From: Streptomyces cellostaticus | Lineage (GTDB): Bacteria; Actinomycetota; Actinomycetes; Streptomycetales; Streptomycetaceae | NCBI RefSeq assembly: GCF_001513965.1 | Contig: NZ_KQ948024.1 | Coordinates: forward strand, 1-64,000 | Length of the DNA: 64,000 bases | Direction of reading: 5' to 3' | Shown: positions 44,666 to 54,549 of the stretch, one piece after another | Position numbering within the stretch: the first letter of the stretch is position 1 | Layout of the letters: every line of letters starts with the position of its first letter | Made by a program: the position numbers and the translations under genes | Notes under the pieces: model-generated | The model's database searches: none | Seen by the model: only the letters and a program-made list of their open reading frames with translations | Told to the model about the DNA's origin: nothing

Positions 44666-45721
44666 CTACGACGACGCCCGCACCACCAGTTCCGTACGCA
44701 GTACCGCATGCCGCCGCTCCAGCCCCCGGGACACGGCCGGGCGACGGTCGGCGATCTCGGCGAGCAGCAGGTCGATCATCGCGCGGCCCATCTCCACGAT
44801 GGGCTGGCGGACGCTGGTCAGCGGCGGGTCCATGTGGCGGGCGATGGCCGAGTCGTCGTACCCGACCAGGGCCACGTCGTCGGGGATCCGGCGGCCCGCC
44901 TCGCGCAGCACCTGCCGGGCGCCCGCCGCCGTGACGTCGGAGCCGGCGAAGACGGCGTCCAGATCGGGGTACCGCTCCAGCAGCGTCGTCATGGCCCGGC
45001 GACCACCCTCCTCGGTGAAGTCGCCGGGTTCGATGAGGAGTTCGTCCGGCTTCCGGCCCGCGTCCAGCAGGGCGTCGCGGTAGCCGTCGACGCGGCGCTG
45101 GGCGCCGTAGACGTCGAGGCGGCCGGTGATGTGGGCGATCCTGTTACGGCCCCGGGCCAGCAGGTGCTCCACGGCCGAGCGGGCACCGCCGTAGTTGTCC
45201 GAGTCCACCGAGGTGAGCGTCTCCGCGGCCGAACGCGGACCGCTGATCACCGCCGGGATCTCCAGCTGGGCCAGCAGGTCCGGGAGGGGGTCGTCGGCGT
45301 GGACCGAGACCAGCAGGACGCCGTCGACGCGGTGGGCCGCCAGGTACTGGGCGAGGCGCTCCCGCTCCCGGTCGCTGCCCGCGAAGATCAGCAGCAACTG
45401 CATCTCCGTGTCGGAGAGTTCGCTGCCGACACCGCGCAGCATGTCCGAGAAGTACGGCTCCGCGAAGAAGCGGGTCTCGGGCTCGGGGACGACCAGCGCG
45501 ATGGCGTCGGTGCGGTTGGCCGCAAGGGCGCGGGCCGCGGTGTTGGGGACGTAGCCGAGCTCGGCGACCGCCGCCTGGACCGCTGCGCGGGTCGTGTCAC
45601 TGACCCGGGGCGAGCCGTTGATCACGCGCGAGACCGTGCCCCGGCCGACCCCGGCCCGGGCGGCAACCTCCTCGAGCGTGGGCCGCCCTCCGCTCCGGCT
45701 CCGCGCTCCGTGGCCTGCCAT
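44666..45721 (-). CDS. cebR: LacI-family repressor CebR
   Basis: This 351-residue repressor has the LacI helix-turn-helix with hinge (TLEEVAARAGVGRGTVSRVI, then PNTAARALA) and a periplasmic-binding-like sensing domain. It sits next to an extracellular cello-oligosaccharide ABC importer operon and a GH1 beta-glucosidase. TGGGAGCGCTCCCA lies in front of the operon, which is the known CebR target. The repressor is released by cellobiose or cellotriose. ATG 45721 is preferred over the upstream ORF start because GGCGGAG lies close by. Confidence 0.92.
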   Translation of the reverse strand: MAGHGARSRSGGRPTLEEVAARAGVGRGTVSRVINGSPRVSDTTRAAVQAAVAELGYVPNTAARALAANRTDAIALVVPEPETRFFAEPYFSDMLRGVGSELSDTEMQLLLIFAGSDRERERLAQYLAAHRVDGVLLVSVHADDPLPDLLAQLEIPAVISGPRSAAETLTSVDSDNYGGARSAVEHLLARGRNRIAHITGRLDVYGAQRRVDGYRDALLDAGRKPDELLIEPGDFTEEGGRRAMTTLLERYPDLDAVFAGSDVTAAGARQVLREAGRRIPDDVALVGYDDSAIARHMDPPLTSVRQPIVEMGRAMIDLLLAEIADRRPAVSRGLERRHAVLRTELVVRASS

Positions 45722-45898
45722 GGGCTCCGCCTTTCTCGACACCAGCATCCCAGCTGGCCTGGAATCTAACAGGCCCGTCCGTCGCCGCCGCCCGGCCCCG
45801 AGCGGGTCCGGTTAACGGCCCGATAACTGAACGCGGTTGCCGTCGTCGGCTCCCTTGACACCCCGCCCCGAACCGACGACTCTTCAACACATCACACG

Positions 45899-45912
45899 TG
45901 GGAGCGCTCCCA
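45899..45912. promoter_or_regulatory. CebR operator 1
   Basis: TGGGAGCGCTCCCA is a perfect 14-bp palindrome in the cebR-cebE intergenic region (45722-46029). It matches the CebR target of other streptomycetes. The remaining region shows no gene. Confidence 0.9.
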
Positions 45913-46029
45913 CAGTACCTGACACATACACGTCCCGCACGTTCCCCGCCCGAGCCGCAGCGCGTACGAACGGGCCCGATTCCATGCAGTCGGCCGGGGG
46001 GTCGGCACGTCAGGCAACAGGAGGACGCA

Positions 46030-47361
46030 ATGCGCACGAGCATCCGCCGGTCCCACAGGCTGGGGGCCTTCGTGGCCGTCGCCGCGCTGACCACAGGGCT
46101 GCTGGCCGGCTGCGCCAACGACTCGGACGACGGCTCGTCCAACTCGGACGGCGGCGGCAACGGCAGTGGCAAGGGCAAGATCACGCTGACCATCGGGACC
46201 TTCGGTGTCTTCGGCTACAAGCAGTCCGGCCTCTACGACGAGTACATGAAGCTCCATCCGGACATCAACATCAAGGAGAACGTCACCACTCGTACCGACG
46301 TCTACTGGCCGAAGGTGCTCACCCGCCTCCAGGCCGGCTCCGGCACCGACGACATCCAGGCCATCGAGATCGGCAACATCACCGAGGCCGTGCAGACGCA
46401 GGCGGACAAGTTCGTCGACATCGGCAAGGACGTCGACAAGTCGCAGTGGCTGGACTGGAAGCTCGCGCAGGCGACTACCAAGGACGGCAAGCTCATCGGG
46501 CTCGGGACCGACACCGGGCCGATGGCCATCTGCTACCGCAAGGACATGTTCCAGAAGGCCGGGCTGCCGACCGACCGGACCAAGCTCGCCGCGATGTGGA
46601 AGGGCGACTGGAGCAAGTACGTCGACCTGGGCAAGCAGTACATGAAGAAGGCGCCCACGGGCACCAAGTTCGTGGACTCGGCCTCCTCCGTCTACAACGC
46701 GGCGCTGGGCGGTGCGAGCGAGCGGTACTACGACAAGGACGGCAACGTCGTCTGGGACAAGTCCGAGGGCGTGAAGAAGGCCTGGGACGCCGCCATGAGC
46801 GTCGCGACCAGCACCATGTCGGCGAAGCTGAAGCAGTTCGACCCGACGTGGGACCAGGGCTTCGCCAACGGCACCTTCGCCTCCGTCGCCTGCCCGGCCT
46901 GGATGATCGGCTACATCGAGCAGAAGTCCGGTGACTCCGGCAAGGGCAAATGGGACGTGGCGTCGGCGCCGGCGCCGTCCAACTGGGGAGGCTCCTTCCT
47001 CGGCGTGCCGACCGCGACCAGGCACCAGAAGGAGGCCATCGCACTGGCGAAGTGGCTGACCGCGCCCGAGCAGCAGGCGAAGGTCTTCGCCAAGCAGGCC
47101 AGCTTCCCGTCCATCCCGTCGGTGTACCCGAGCCTGAAGCCGCAGGCCGACACCACGGCGTACTTCTCCGACGCGCCGCTCACCCAGATCTTCTCCGACT
47201 CGGCGAAGACCATCCCGTCGCAGCCCCTCGGCCCCAAGGACAAGCCGATCGACAACGCGATCAGCGACATCGGCATCCTCCAGGTCGAGCAGAAGGGCAA
47301 GTCGCCCGCGCAGGGCTGGGACGCCGCGTCCAAGGAGATCAAGGACGTGCTCGGCCAGTGA
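46030..47361 (+). CDS. cebE: Cello-oligosaccharide-binding lipoprotein CebE
   Basis: This 443-residue extracellular solute-binding protein has a lipobox LLAGC (lipid Cys28) and a Ser/Gly-rich linker (NSDGGGNGSGKG). The binding fold follows, with ITLTIGTFGVFG and a late WDVASAPAPSNWGGSF segment. It captures cellobiose/cellotriose for the CebF-CebG permease. AGGAGG precedes ATG 46030. It is first of cebEFG. Confidence 0.94.
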   Translation: MRTSIRRSHRLGAFVAVAALTTGLLAGCANDSDDGSSNSDGGGNGSGKGKITLTIGTFGVFGYKQSGLYDEYMKLHPDINIKENVTTRTDVYWPKVLTRLQAGSGTDDIQAIEIGNITEAVQTQADKFVDIGKDVDKSQWLDWKLAQATTKDGKLIGLGTDTGPMAICYRKDMFQKAGLPTDRTKLAAMWKGDWSKYVDLGKQYMKKAPTGTKFVDSASSVYNAALGGASERYYDKDGNVVWDKSEGVKKAWDAAMSVATSTMSAKLKQFDPTWDQGFANGTFASVACPAWMIGYIEQKSGDSGKGKWDVASAPAPSNWGGSFLGVPTATRHQKEAIALAKWLTAPEQQAKVFAKQASFPSIPSVYPSLKPQADTTAYFSDAPLTQIFSDSAKTIPSQPLGPKDKPIDNAISDIGILQVEQKGKSPAQGWDAASKEIKDVLGQ

Positions 47362-48383
47362 GCAGCTCCAAGCAGGCTCTCGCGCACTCCGCGACGAGCG
47401 CCGACGCCGCGCCCGGCACCCCGCCGGGCGCGGCCCGGGGCGCTCACGGTCGCGGTGCGCCGGCGGGCGCCGACTCCTGGCGCAGCCGGCTGTACCGCTG
47501 GGACATGAAGGCGTCGCCGTACGCGTTCGTCGCCCCCTTCTTCGTCCTGTTCGGGGCCTTCACGCTGGTCCCGCTGCTCTACACGGCCTGGTACTCGCTG
47601 CACCACGTGCAGCTGTCGGCCCTGGACCACCAGACCTGGGCGGGCCTGGACAACTACCGGAACCTGCTCTCCTCGGACTTCTTCTGGAACGCCCTGGAGA
47701 ACACGTTCACCATCGGTCTGATCTCCACGGTTCCGCAGCTGCTGGCCGCGCTCGGCCTCGCCCACCTGCTGAACTACCGGCTGCGCGGCTCGACCGTGTG
47801 GCGGGTCGTGATGCTGACCCCGTACGCCACCTCGGTGGCGGCCGCGACCCTGGTGTTCACGCTGCTGTACTCGTGGGACGGCGGCATGGTCAACTGGATC
47901 CTCCACTTCTTCGGGGTGGGTGCGGTCAACTGGCGTGAATCGGACTGGGGTTCACAGTTCGCGGTGTCGTCGATCGTGATCTGGCGGTGGACCGGGTACA
48001 ACGCGCTGATCTACCTGGCCGCGATGCAGGCGATCCCGAGCGATCTGTACGAGTCGGCGGCGATCGACGGGGCCAACCGCTGGCAGCAGTTCTGGCATGT
48101 GACGATCCCGCAGCTGCGGCCCACGATCCTGTTCACGATCGTCGTCTCCACCATCGGCGCCACCCAGCTGTTCGGTGAGCCGCTGCTGTTCGGCGGGGTC
48201 AGCGGGTCCAAGGGCGGCTCCGAGCACCAATACCAGACGCTCGGTCTGTACATGTACGACCAGGGCTGGATCATCGGCAATCTCGGCAAGGCGTCCGCGA
48301 TCGCCTGGTCGATGTTCCTGATCCTGCTGCTCATCGCCGCGGTCAACCTGCTGCTCACCCGACGGCTGAGGAAGTCCCGATGA
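47358..48383 (+). CDS. cebF: Cello-oligosaccharide ABC permease CebF
   Basis: This 341-residue permease has about six membrane segments after an unusually long, Ala/Gly-rich cytosolic N terminus (about 45 residues). It has the EAA-like loop SAAIDGANRWQQFWHVTIP. GTG 47358 overlaps the cebE stop by 4 bases. The ATPase (MsiK) is not encoded here; Streptomyces uses a shared one elsewhere. Confidence 0.93.
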   Translation: MSSSKQALAHSATSADAAPGTPPGAARGAHGRGAPAGADSWRSRLYRWDMKASPYAFVAPFFVLFGAFTLVPLLYTAWYSLHHVQLSALDHQTWAGLDNYRNLLSSDFFWNALENTFTIGLISTVPQLLAALGLAHLLNYRLRGSTVWRVVMLTPYATSVAAATLVFTLLYSWDGGMVNWILHFFGVGAVNWRESDWGSQFAVSSIVIWRWTGYNALIYLAAMQAIPSDLYESAAIDGANRWQQFWHVTIPQLRPTILFTIVVSTIGATQLFGEPLLFGGVSGSKGGSEHQYQTLGLYMYDQGWIIGNLGKASAIAWSMFLILLLIAAVNLLLTRRLRKSR

Positions 48384-49273
48384 CGACCAGTGAACTGACG
48401 CTGCCCGCGACGAAGCCTCCAAGGGCCGGCCGTCGCCGGGTGATGGGCGCGGGCAAGCAGCTGCACGCGGGCCCGGTGACGTATGTCGTGCTGACCGTTT
48501 TCGCCCTCGCCTCCCTGGCCCCGCTGGTGTGGACGGCGATCGCGGCCTCGCGCACCGCCCACCGACTGGACGAGACCCCGCCGCCGCTGTGGTTCGGCGG
48601 CAACCTGTTCAAGAACCTTGAGACCGCCTGGGACCAGGCCGGACTCGGCACCGCGATGTTCAACTCGCTGATCGTGGCGGGCACGATCACCGTCAGCACG
48701 GTGCTGTTCTCCACGCTGGCCGGCTTCGCCTTCGCCAAGCTGCGGTTCCGCTTCTCCGGCCTGCTGTTGCTGCTGACCATCGGCACGATGATGATTCCGC
48801 CGCAACTGGCCGTCGTCCCGCTGTACCTGTGGATGTCCGACCTCGGCTGGTCCAACCAGCTGCAGACGGTGATCCTGCCGGGTCTCGTCACCGCCTTCGG
48901 TACGTTCTTCATGCGGCAGTACCTGGTGCAGGCGCTGCCGTCGGAGCTGATCGAGGCCGCCCGGGTGGACGGCGCGAGCAGCCTCCGGATCGTCTGGCAC
49001 GTCGTCTTCCCCGCGGCACGCCCCGCGATGGCGGTTCTCGGCCTGCTGACCTTCGTGTTCGCCTGGAACGACTTCCTGTGGCCGATCATCGCCCTGAACC
49101 AGCAGAACCCGACCGTCCAGGTGGCCCTGAACTCCCTCGGCACCGGCTATGTCCCGGACCAGGCGGTGATCATGGCCGGCGCTCTGCTCGGCACGCTGCC
49201 GCTGCTGATCGCCTTCCTGCTGTTCGGCAAGCAGATCGTGGGCGGGATCATGCAGGGCGCGATCAAGGGCTGA
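48380..49273 (+). CDS. cebG: Cello-oligosaccharide ABC permease CebG
   Basis: This 297-residue permease has six membrane segments and the EAA loop EAARVDGASSLRIVWHVVFP. It partners CebF. It overlaps cebF by 4 bases. Confidence 0.93.
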   Translation: MTTSELTLPATKPPRAGRRRVMGAGKQLHAGPVTYVVLTVFALASLAPLVWTAIAASRTAHRLDETPPPLWFGGNLFKNLETAWDQAGLGTAMFNSLIVAGTITVSTVLFSTLAGFAFAKLRFRFSGLLLLLTIGTMMIPPQLAVVPLYLWMSDLGWSNQLQTVILPGLVTAFGTFFMRQYLVQALPSELIEAARVDGASSLRIVWHVVFPAARPAMAVLGLLTFVFAWNDFLWPIIALNQQNPTVQVALNSLGTGYVPDQAVIMAGALLGTLPLLIAFLLFGKQIVGGIMQGAIKG

Positions 49274-49359
49274 CCTTCCCCTTCCCAGGGGCCGGGCCAC
49301 CGCCGTCCCGGCCCCTCTTCCCCCCTCCCCACCCCTTCTTCGGTCTCCTACGACCTTCA

Positions 49360-49373
49360 TGGGAGCGCTTCCA
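49360..49373. promoter_or_regulatory. CebR operator 2, overlapping the bglC start
   Basis: TGGGAGCGCTTCCA differs from the perfect palindrome by one base and its last A is the first base of the bglC start codon. Repressor bound here would block initiation directly. Confidence 0.88.
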
Positions 49374-50806
49374 TGCCTGACTCCGTTTCCCCTTCCCCCG
49401 TGACCTTTCCGCACGCCTTCCTCTGGGGCGCCGCGACCTCCGCCTACCAGATCGAGGGGGCGGTGCGGGAGGGCGGCCGGACCCCCTCGATCTGGGACAC
49501 CTTCAGCCATACGCCGGGCAGGACGGCCGGCGGCGAGACCGGTGACATCGCTGTCGACCACTACCACCGCTACCGCGACGACGTGGCGCTGATGGCGGAG
49601 CTGGGCCTGAGCGCCTACCGCTTCTCCGTCTCCTGGTCCCGGGTGCAGCCGACGGGCCGGGGACCGGCCGTCCAGGTGGGCCTGGACTTCTACCGCCGCC
49701 TGGTGGACGAACTCCTCGCGCACGGCATCAAGCCGGCGATCACCCTCTACCACTGGGATCTGCCGCAGGAGCTGGAGGACGCGGGGGGCTGGCCGGAGCG
49801 GGACACCGCCTTCCGGTTCGCCGAGTACGCACAGCTGGTCGGCGAGGCGCTGGGCGACCGGGTGGAGCAGTGGATCACCCTCAACGAGCCCTGGTGCAGC
49901 GCCTTCCTGGGCTACGGCTCCGGCGTGCACGCCCCCGGCCGTACCGACCCGGCGGCCACCCTGCGCGCGGCCCACCACCTCAACCTGGCCCACGGCCTGG
50001 GCGCGGCGGCCCTGCGCTCGGCGATGCCGGCCCGCAACCAGATCGCCGTCAGCCTCAACTCCTCGGTGGTGCGGCCCCTTTCGCAGGACCCGGCCGACCT
50101 GGCGGCGGCCCGCCGGATCGACGACCTGGCCAACGGGATCTTCCACGGCCCGATGCTGCACGGCTCGTACCCCGAGTCGCTCCTCTCGGCGACGGCCTCG
50201 GTCACCGACTGGTCGTACGTCCTCGACGGCGACGTCCGCACCGCCAACGTGCCGCTGGACGCGCTGGGCCTGAACTACTACACCCCGACGCTCGTCTCGG
50301 CGGCCGCCGACGAGTTCAAGGGACCGCGCCGGGACGGCCACGGCGCGAGCGAGCACTCCCCCTGGCCGGGCGCCGACACCGTGCTGTTCCACCAGACCCC
50401 GGGCGAGCGCACGGAGATGGGCTGGACGATCGACCCGACGGGCCTGTACGACCTGATCATGCGGTACACGCGGGAGGCGCCCGGCCTGCCGCTGTATGTG
50501 ACGGAGAACGGCGCGGCCTACGACGACAAGCCCGACCCCGACGGCCGCGTGCACGACCCCGAGCGCATCGCCTACCTGCACGGCCACCTCTCGGCGGTCC
50601 GCCGCGCCCTCACCGACGGCGCGGACGTCCGCGGCTACTACCTGTGGTCCCTGCTGGACAACTTCGAGTGGGCGTACGGCTACGGCAAGCGGTTCGGGGC
50701 GGTGTACGTGGACTACGCCACGCTGGAACGGACGCCGAAGTCGAGTGCGCGGTGGTACAGCGAGGTGGCACGGACGGGGTCGCTGCCGGCGGTGGAGGCC
50801 CACTAG
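49373..50806 (+). CDS. bglC: Beta-glucosidase BglC (GH1)
   Basis: This 477-residue glycosidase has the GH1 start FLWGAATSAYQIEG, acid/base Glu172 in TLNEPW and nucleophile Glu378 in YVTENG. No signal peptide, so it cleaves imported cello-oligosaccharides in the cytosol. It lies after cebEFG with a 99-bp gap holding its own CebR site. Confidence 0.96.
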   Translation: MPDSVSPSPVTFPHAFLWGAATSAYQIEGAVREGGRTPSIWDTFSHTPGRTAGGETGDIAVDHYHRYRDDVALMAELGLSAYRFSVSWSRVQPTGRGPAVQVGLDFYRRLVDELLAHGIKPAITLYHWDLPQELEDAGGWPERDTAFRFAEYAQLVGEALGDRVEQWITLNEPWCSAFLGYGSGVHAPGRTDPAATLRAAHHLNLAHGLGAAALRSAMPARNQIAVSLNSSVVRPLSQDPADLAAARRIDDLANGIFHGPMLHGSYPESLLSATASVTDWSYVLDGDVRTANVPLDALGLNYYTPTLVSAAADEFKGPRRDGHGASEHSPWPGADTVLFHQTPGERTEMGWTIDPTGLYDLIMRYTREAPGLPLYVTENGAAYDDKPDPDGRVHDPERIAYLHGHLSAVRRALTDGADVRGYYLWSLLDNFEWAYGYGKRFGAVYVDYATLERTPKSSARWYSEVARTGSLPAVEAH

Positions 50807-50810
50807 GGGG

Positions 50811-50848
50811 AAGGGGCGCGGCACCCCCGGGGGAGTGCCGCGCCCCTT
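50811..50848. terminator. Bidirectional terminator after bglC
   Basis: A 14-bp stem pairs 50811-50824 with 50835-50848. It lies between convergent genes, 3 bases from the lipoprotein stop. Confidence 0.85.
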
Positions 50849-50851
50849 CGG

Positions 50852-51391
50852 TCAGGAGCCGTAGAGCTCGGTCATCTCGGTGACCTTGCCGTTGCTGTTC
50901 ACGGCCACGTCGTAGAAGTTCTCGCCATAGCAGTCGCTGGTGTCGGCGGAGGCCGTGTCGGTGTCGTGTGCGGTGCCGTTGGCGCAGACACGGACGTGCT
51001 CGATGCCGCCGTTGGCAGCGGTCATCTTCGCCGGACCCTTCTTCTTCACGTGCAGGACGTAGATGGGGGTGCTGTCGGAGGCGACGGTGTACTCGTGTTC
51101 CTTCCCGTTCGCCTGGTAGAAGGCGCCCTCGTCGGGGTTGCAGTTCTGGGTGGCGTCCTTGACGGTGAGGGTGTTCATGGCGCCGGAGACGCTCTCGACC
51201 TGGACGTACTTGTGGCCCGGAGCGAGGGTGTGGCAGTCGCTCTTGGCACCGCCCTTGGCGGCGTGGCTCGCGGTGGCGGAAGGGGTGACGGTGCCGTCGG
51301 CGTCGGCAGTGTCTTCAGGCTGGCAGGCGGTCAGCGTGAGCGCGGCGCAGGCGAGCACGGTGGTGACCAGGGCATGGCGGATGGATGTCAC
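50852..51391 (-). CDS. Secreted lipoprotein of unknown function
   Basis: This 179-residue protein has a lipobox LTAC (lipid Cys23) and a Ser/Thr/Ala-rich linker. Two similar halves seem to follow, with CHTLAPGHKYVQVESV and CANGTAHDTDTASADTSDCY. Several paired cysteines are likely. No family is recognised. GTG 51391 is the start. It faces the chitinase gene on the same strand across 171 bases with no gene. Confidence 0.75.
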   Translation of the reverse strand: MTSIRHALVTTVLACAALTLTACQPEDTADADGTVTPSATASHAAKGGAKSDCHTLAPGHKYVQVESVSGAMNTLTVKDATQNCNPDEGAFYQANGKEHEYTVASDSTPIYVLHVKKKGPAKMTAANGGIEHVRVCANGTAHDTDTASADTSDCYGENFYDVAVNSNGKVTEMTELYGS

Positions 51392-51562
51392 GATTCCCCC
51401 GAAGTGATGCGCCCGGGCTTGGACGGCCCGGGTGATGGCGTGCGAAACGGGCCGTGCGTCATCGTGTCGACCGGCGCCGGCCCGGGCCGAAGATCGACCC
51501 GGGCCGGAACTATATAGGCATGATCATGCCGAGTTGGTGTCGGACTCGCGGTGTCCGGCGGG

Positions 51563-53035
51563 TCAGTTGAAGGCCCCGAACGCCTTCGAGAATGCGAACC
51601 TGTCCTGGACGATCGAGCTGCACGTGGCGTCGGCGGAGTTCTTCGCGCCGCCGTCGCACTGCTTGTCGCGGGTCGCGGACCACATGGAGAGCCAGCCGAG
51701 GCCCTTGGACTTGGCGAAGTTCACCAGCTGGGTGGCGTCGTCGGCCTTGAAGACCTCGGAGGCGACGTCGTTGACGCCGATCATCGGGGTGACCGCCACC
51801 GTCTTCCAGGCGGCGGAGTCGGACAGCCCCAGCACGCTCTTGACCTGGGCCTGCGTGGCGGTGGCGGCCTGCTCGGCATAGGTGCCCATGTCGCCGCTGT
51901 ACGAGGCGCCGTAGTCCATCGCCATGATGTTGACGGTGTCGGTCTTCACGCCGTTGGACTTGGCGTTGGAGAGGAGGTTCACGCCGTCCTGGGTCAGGCC
52001 CTCGGGCATCACCGGGAGGGTGAAGGAGACGTCCAGGTTCGGGTGCTGGGCCTGGAGCTTGGCGATGGCCTGGGCGCGGCGGGTGTTGGCGGCCGTGTCG
52101 GGCAGCGCGCCGCCCTCGACGTCGAAGTCGACCTTGGTCAGCTTGAAGGCGTCGACGGCCTTGCCGTAGGCCGCCGCCAGCGCGTCGGCGGAGGAGCAGG
52201 TGGTGGCCAGTTCCGAACCGGAGGCACCGCCGAAGGAGACCCGGACATCACCGCCCTTGGCGCGCAGGGAGCCGATCTGGGCGGCCACGCCGTCGCCGGT
52301 GAGGTCCGTGACACCGCCCCACTTGGGGGTGCAGCTGCCGCCGTCGGTGATGAAGGCGAGGTTGAAGTTCTTGACGCCGGTCGCGTCCGCGGCGGCCGGC
52401 AGGTCGAAGGCCGGGTAGAGGGAGGTGTCGACGTAGGGCGCGAAACCGGCGGAGGCGGTGGTGCCGCTGCCGGTACTGCCGGTGGGGGTGGGCGTGGCGC
52501 TCTGGCTGGGGGTGGCGCTCTGCGTCGGGGTCGCACTCTTGGTCGGGGTGGCGGTCGGGGTCGGCGACTGGGTCCGGGTCGGGCGGCCGCTCGGCTCGGG
52601 GGTGGCGCCGTCGTCCGCGGAACACTGTGCGTCGTCGATCCGGCAGCCCGTCGGGGCGCCGGTGCCGCTGACCACGAAGCCGACGGTGACCGACTTGCCC
52701 GGCGCGAGGCCCGCCGTGTCCCACTTGGCGGGCTTCACGGTGACGTGCTGACCGCTGACGCTCGACTCGCCGTTCCACAGCGAGCTGAGCTTCGCGCCCG
52801 CGGGGAGGTCGAACTCCAGCGTCCAGGTCTTCTCCGTCTGACCGCTGTTGTTGGTGACGACGTACTGCGCGGTGTAGCCCGTCGACCAGTCGCTGGTCCT
52901 GGTGTACGCGGCGCCGACACCGGCCGCGTGTGCGGTGCCGGTCAGCAGGACCGCGCCACCACCGACCACGGCCGCGGCCACCAGGCCACCGATCGCCTTG
53001 TTCCTGCCACTGATCCTGCGCCGGTGCGTGCTCAT
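51563..53035 (-). CDS. Secreted chitinase (GH18) with CBM2 and repeat linker
   Basis: This 490-residue enzyme has a signal peptide (RNKAIGGLVAAAVVGGGAVL, cleavage near HAA at about 38), a CBM2-type carbohydrate-binding domain (about 39-132), a Thr/Ser/Pro linker with repeats of the type TPTQSATPSQSA (about 150-193) and a GH18 barrel (197-490) with the catalytic DxDxE as Asp303-Asp305-Glu307. It degrades chitin outside the cell. Its neighbour is a two-component system that may control it. Confidence 0.93.
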   Translation of the reverse strand: MSTHRRRISGRNKAIGGLVAAAVVGGGAVLLTGTAHAAGVGAAYTRTSDWSTGYTAQYVVTNNSGQTEKTWTLEFDLPAGAKLSSLWNGESSVSGQHVTVKPAKWDTAGLAPGKSVTVGFVVSGTGAPTGCRIDDAQCSADDGATPEPSGRPTRTQSPTPTATPTKSATPTQSATPSQSATPTPTGSTGSGTTASAGFAPYVDTSLYPAFDLPAAADATGVKNFNLAFITDGGSCTPKWGGVTDLTGDGVAAQIGSLRAKGGDVRVSFGGASGSELATTCSSADALAAAYGKAVDAFKLTKVDFDVEGGALPDTAANTRRAQAIAKLQAQHPNLDVSFTLPVMPEGLTQDGVNLLSNAKSNGVKTDTVNIMAMDYGASYSGDMGTYAEQAATATQAQVKSVLGLSDSAAWKTVAVTPMIGVNDVASEVFKADDATQLVNFAKSKGLGWLSMWSATRDKQCDGGAKNSADATCSSIVQDRFAFSKAFGAFN

Positions 53036-53145
53036 GCGCGTGCCTGCCTTCGTTCATCACGGGGGTGAGGTGCGGCAGCACGCTAGCGAGCGAGAATCGG
53101 ACAAACGGCCTGATCTGGACGGCCGTTGAAGTCCTTAGGGTGCGC

Positions 53146-54549
53146 TTAAGGAAGGGATCGGGGGCGGTTAAAGGTCGAGACCAATTTGCCCGACCGTCTC
53201 CTGCGTACGGACCCCCGGTGCCCCCTGCCCCCCGGCTTGCGCCCGTCCAGCTGGAACCAGATCCGTACCTCGGTTCCGCCCAGTACCGATGCGCCGATGC
53301 GGACGTCTCCGCCGGTGGACTCGGCGAGGCGGCGGACGATGTCGAGGCCGAGGCCGGTCGAGCCCGCGCTGCCGGAGCCGCGGCCACGGGCCATCGCCGC
53401 CTCGGGGTCGGGTATGCCGGGGCCCGCGTCGGAGACCAGCACGATCACCGCGTCCTCGCCGTTGTGCACGTCGAGCGCGAAGGCGGTGCCGTCTGCGGTG
53501 TGCCGGAAGACGTTGCCGAGCAGCGCGTCAAGGGCGGCTGCCAGGTCGGCGCGGGCCACGGGTATGCGCACCGGTCGCTCGACCCCGGCCACCCGCCACT
53601 TGCGGCCCTCGTCCTCGGCGAGCGCGGACCAGAACTCCATGCGCTCGCGGACCACTTCGGCCGCGTCGCACCCGGCACCGGGCCCGGCCGCCACGGTCTG
53701 CGGCTTGGCCTCGCGCGCGGTGCGGATGATGGTGTCGACCTCGCGCTCCAGCTGGGCGACGGCGGTCCGGGTCTGCTCGGCGGCGGGCCCGGCGCCGAGG
53801 GAGGCGGCGTTCAGCCGGAGCACGGTCAGCGGGGTGCGCAGCCGGTGCGAGAGGTCGGCCGCCAGCTCTCTCTCGTTCGCGAGGAGCTGGACGACCTGGT
53901 CGGCCATGGAGTTGAACGCGACCGCCGCGAGTCTCAGTTCGGTCGGGCCGTCCTCGGGCACGCGGGCGCCCAGCTTGCCCTCGCCCAGTTCGTGCGCGCC
54001 CTCGACCAGCCGCTGCGCGGGCCGCACCATACGCACCCCGAGCCGGTCGGCGACGGCGACCGAGCCGACGATCAGCGCGAGGCCGACGGCGGCGAGCACC
54101 GCCCAGGCCGTGCCGACGCCGTTGCTCGTCTCGGACTCGGGGACATACACCTCGACGACCGCGATCGCACCGGAGCTGAGCGCGACCGGCTGCAGCAGTG
54201 TGGAGCCGCCGGCGACCGAGGTGGTGGAGGCGCGGCCCAGTTTCCGTACGGCCTGGATGTCCCGGTCGGCGGCGCGCTGCCGGCCGAGGTCGAGCGCGGA
54301 GCGGGCGCCGCCGGCGGGCAGGTGCACGGCCATCCCGGAGTCCGCTCCTGCGGAGGCCACCACCCGCTCCAGCTTGTCCCGGTCGGTGGTGATGGACAGC
54401 GCGGGGGCGACGGCGGCCGCCTCCCGCTCGGCGTTGGAGAAGGCGCGGTCGCGGGCCATCTCCTTGACGACGAGACCGAGCGGAACGGCGAAGGCGACCA
54501 CGACCATCGTGGTGACCGCCAGGCACACCTTGACCAGGGCCCATCTCAT
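53146..54549 (-). CDS. Sensor histidine kinase
   Basis: This 467-residue kinase has two membrane segments flanking an extracellular sensor (about 30-160), a HAMP-like region, a HisKA box (ADLSHRLRTPLTVLRL, phospho-His) and an HATPase domain with DAGPGIP and GLGLDIVRRL. It overlaps the response regulator by 4 bases (ATGA). The cue is unknown. The C terminus has a basic tail (GRRGHRGSVRRRRSG-like). Confidence 0.92.
   Translation of the reverse strand: MRWALVKVCLAVTTMVVVAFAVPLGLVVKEMARDRAFSNAEREAAAVAPALSITTDRDKLERVVASAGADSGMAVHLPAGGARSALDLGRQRAADRDIQAVRKLGRASTTSVAGGSTLLQPVALSSGAIAVVEVYVPESETSNGVGTAWAVLAAVGLALIVGSVAVADRLGVRMVRPAQRLVEGAHELGEGKLGARVPEDGPTELRLAAVAFNSMADQVVQLLANERELAADLSHRLRTPLTVLRLNAASLGAGPAAEQTRTAVAQLEREVDTIIRTAREAKPQTVAAGPGAGCDAAEVVRERMEFWSALAEDEGRKWRVAGVERPVRIPVARADLAAALDALLGNVFRHTADGTAFALDVHNGEDAVIVLVSDAGPGIPDPEAAMARGRGSGSAGSTGLGLDIVRRLAESTGGDVRIGASVLGGTEVRIWFQLDGRKPGGRGHRGSVRRRRSGKLVSTFNRPRSLP

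Noticed and set aside
48011..50824. Leftward frame of 937 residues
   Set aside because: Antisense to cebF, cebG and bglC; composition is Arg/Val/Gly/Gln-rich without any motif.
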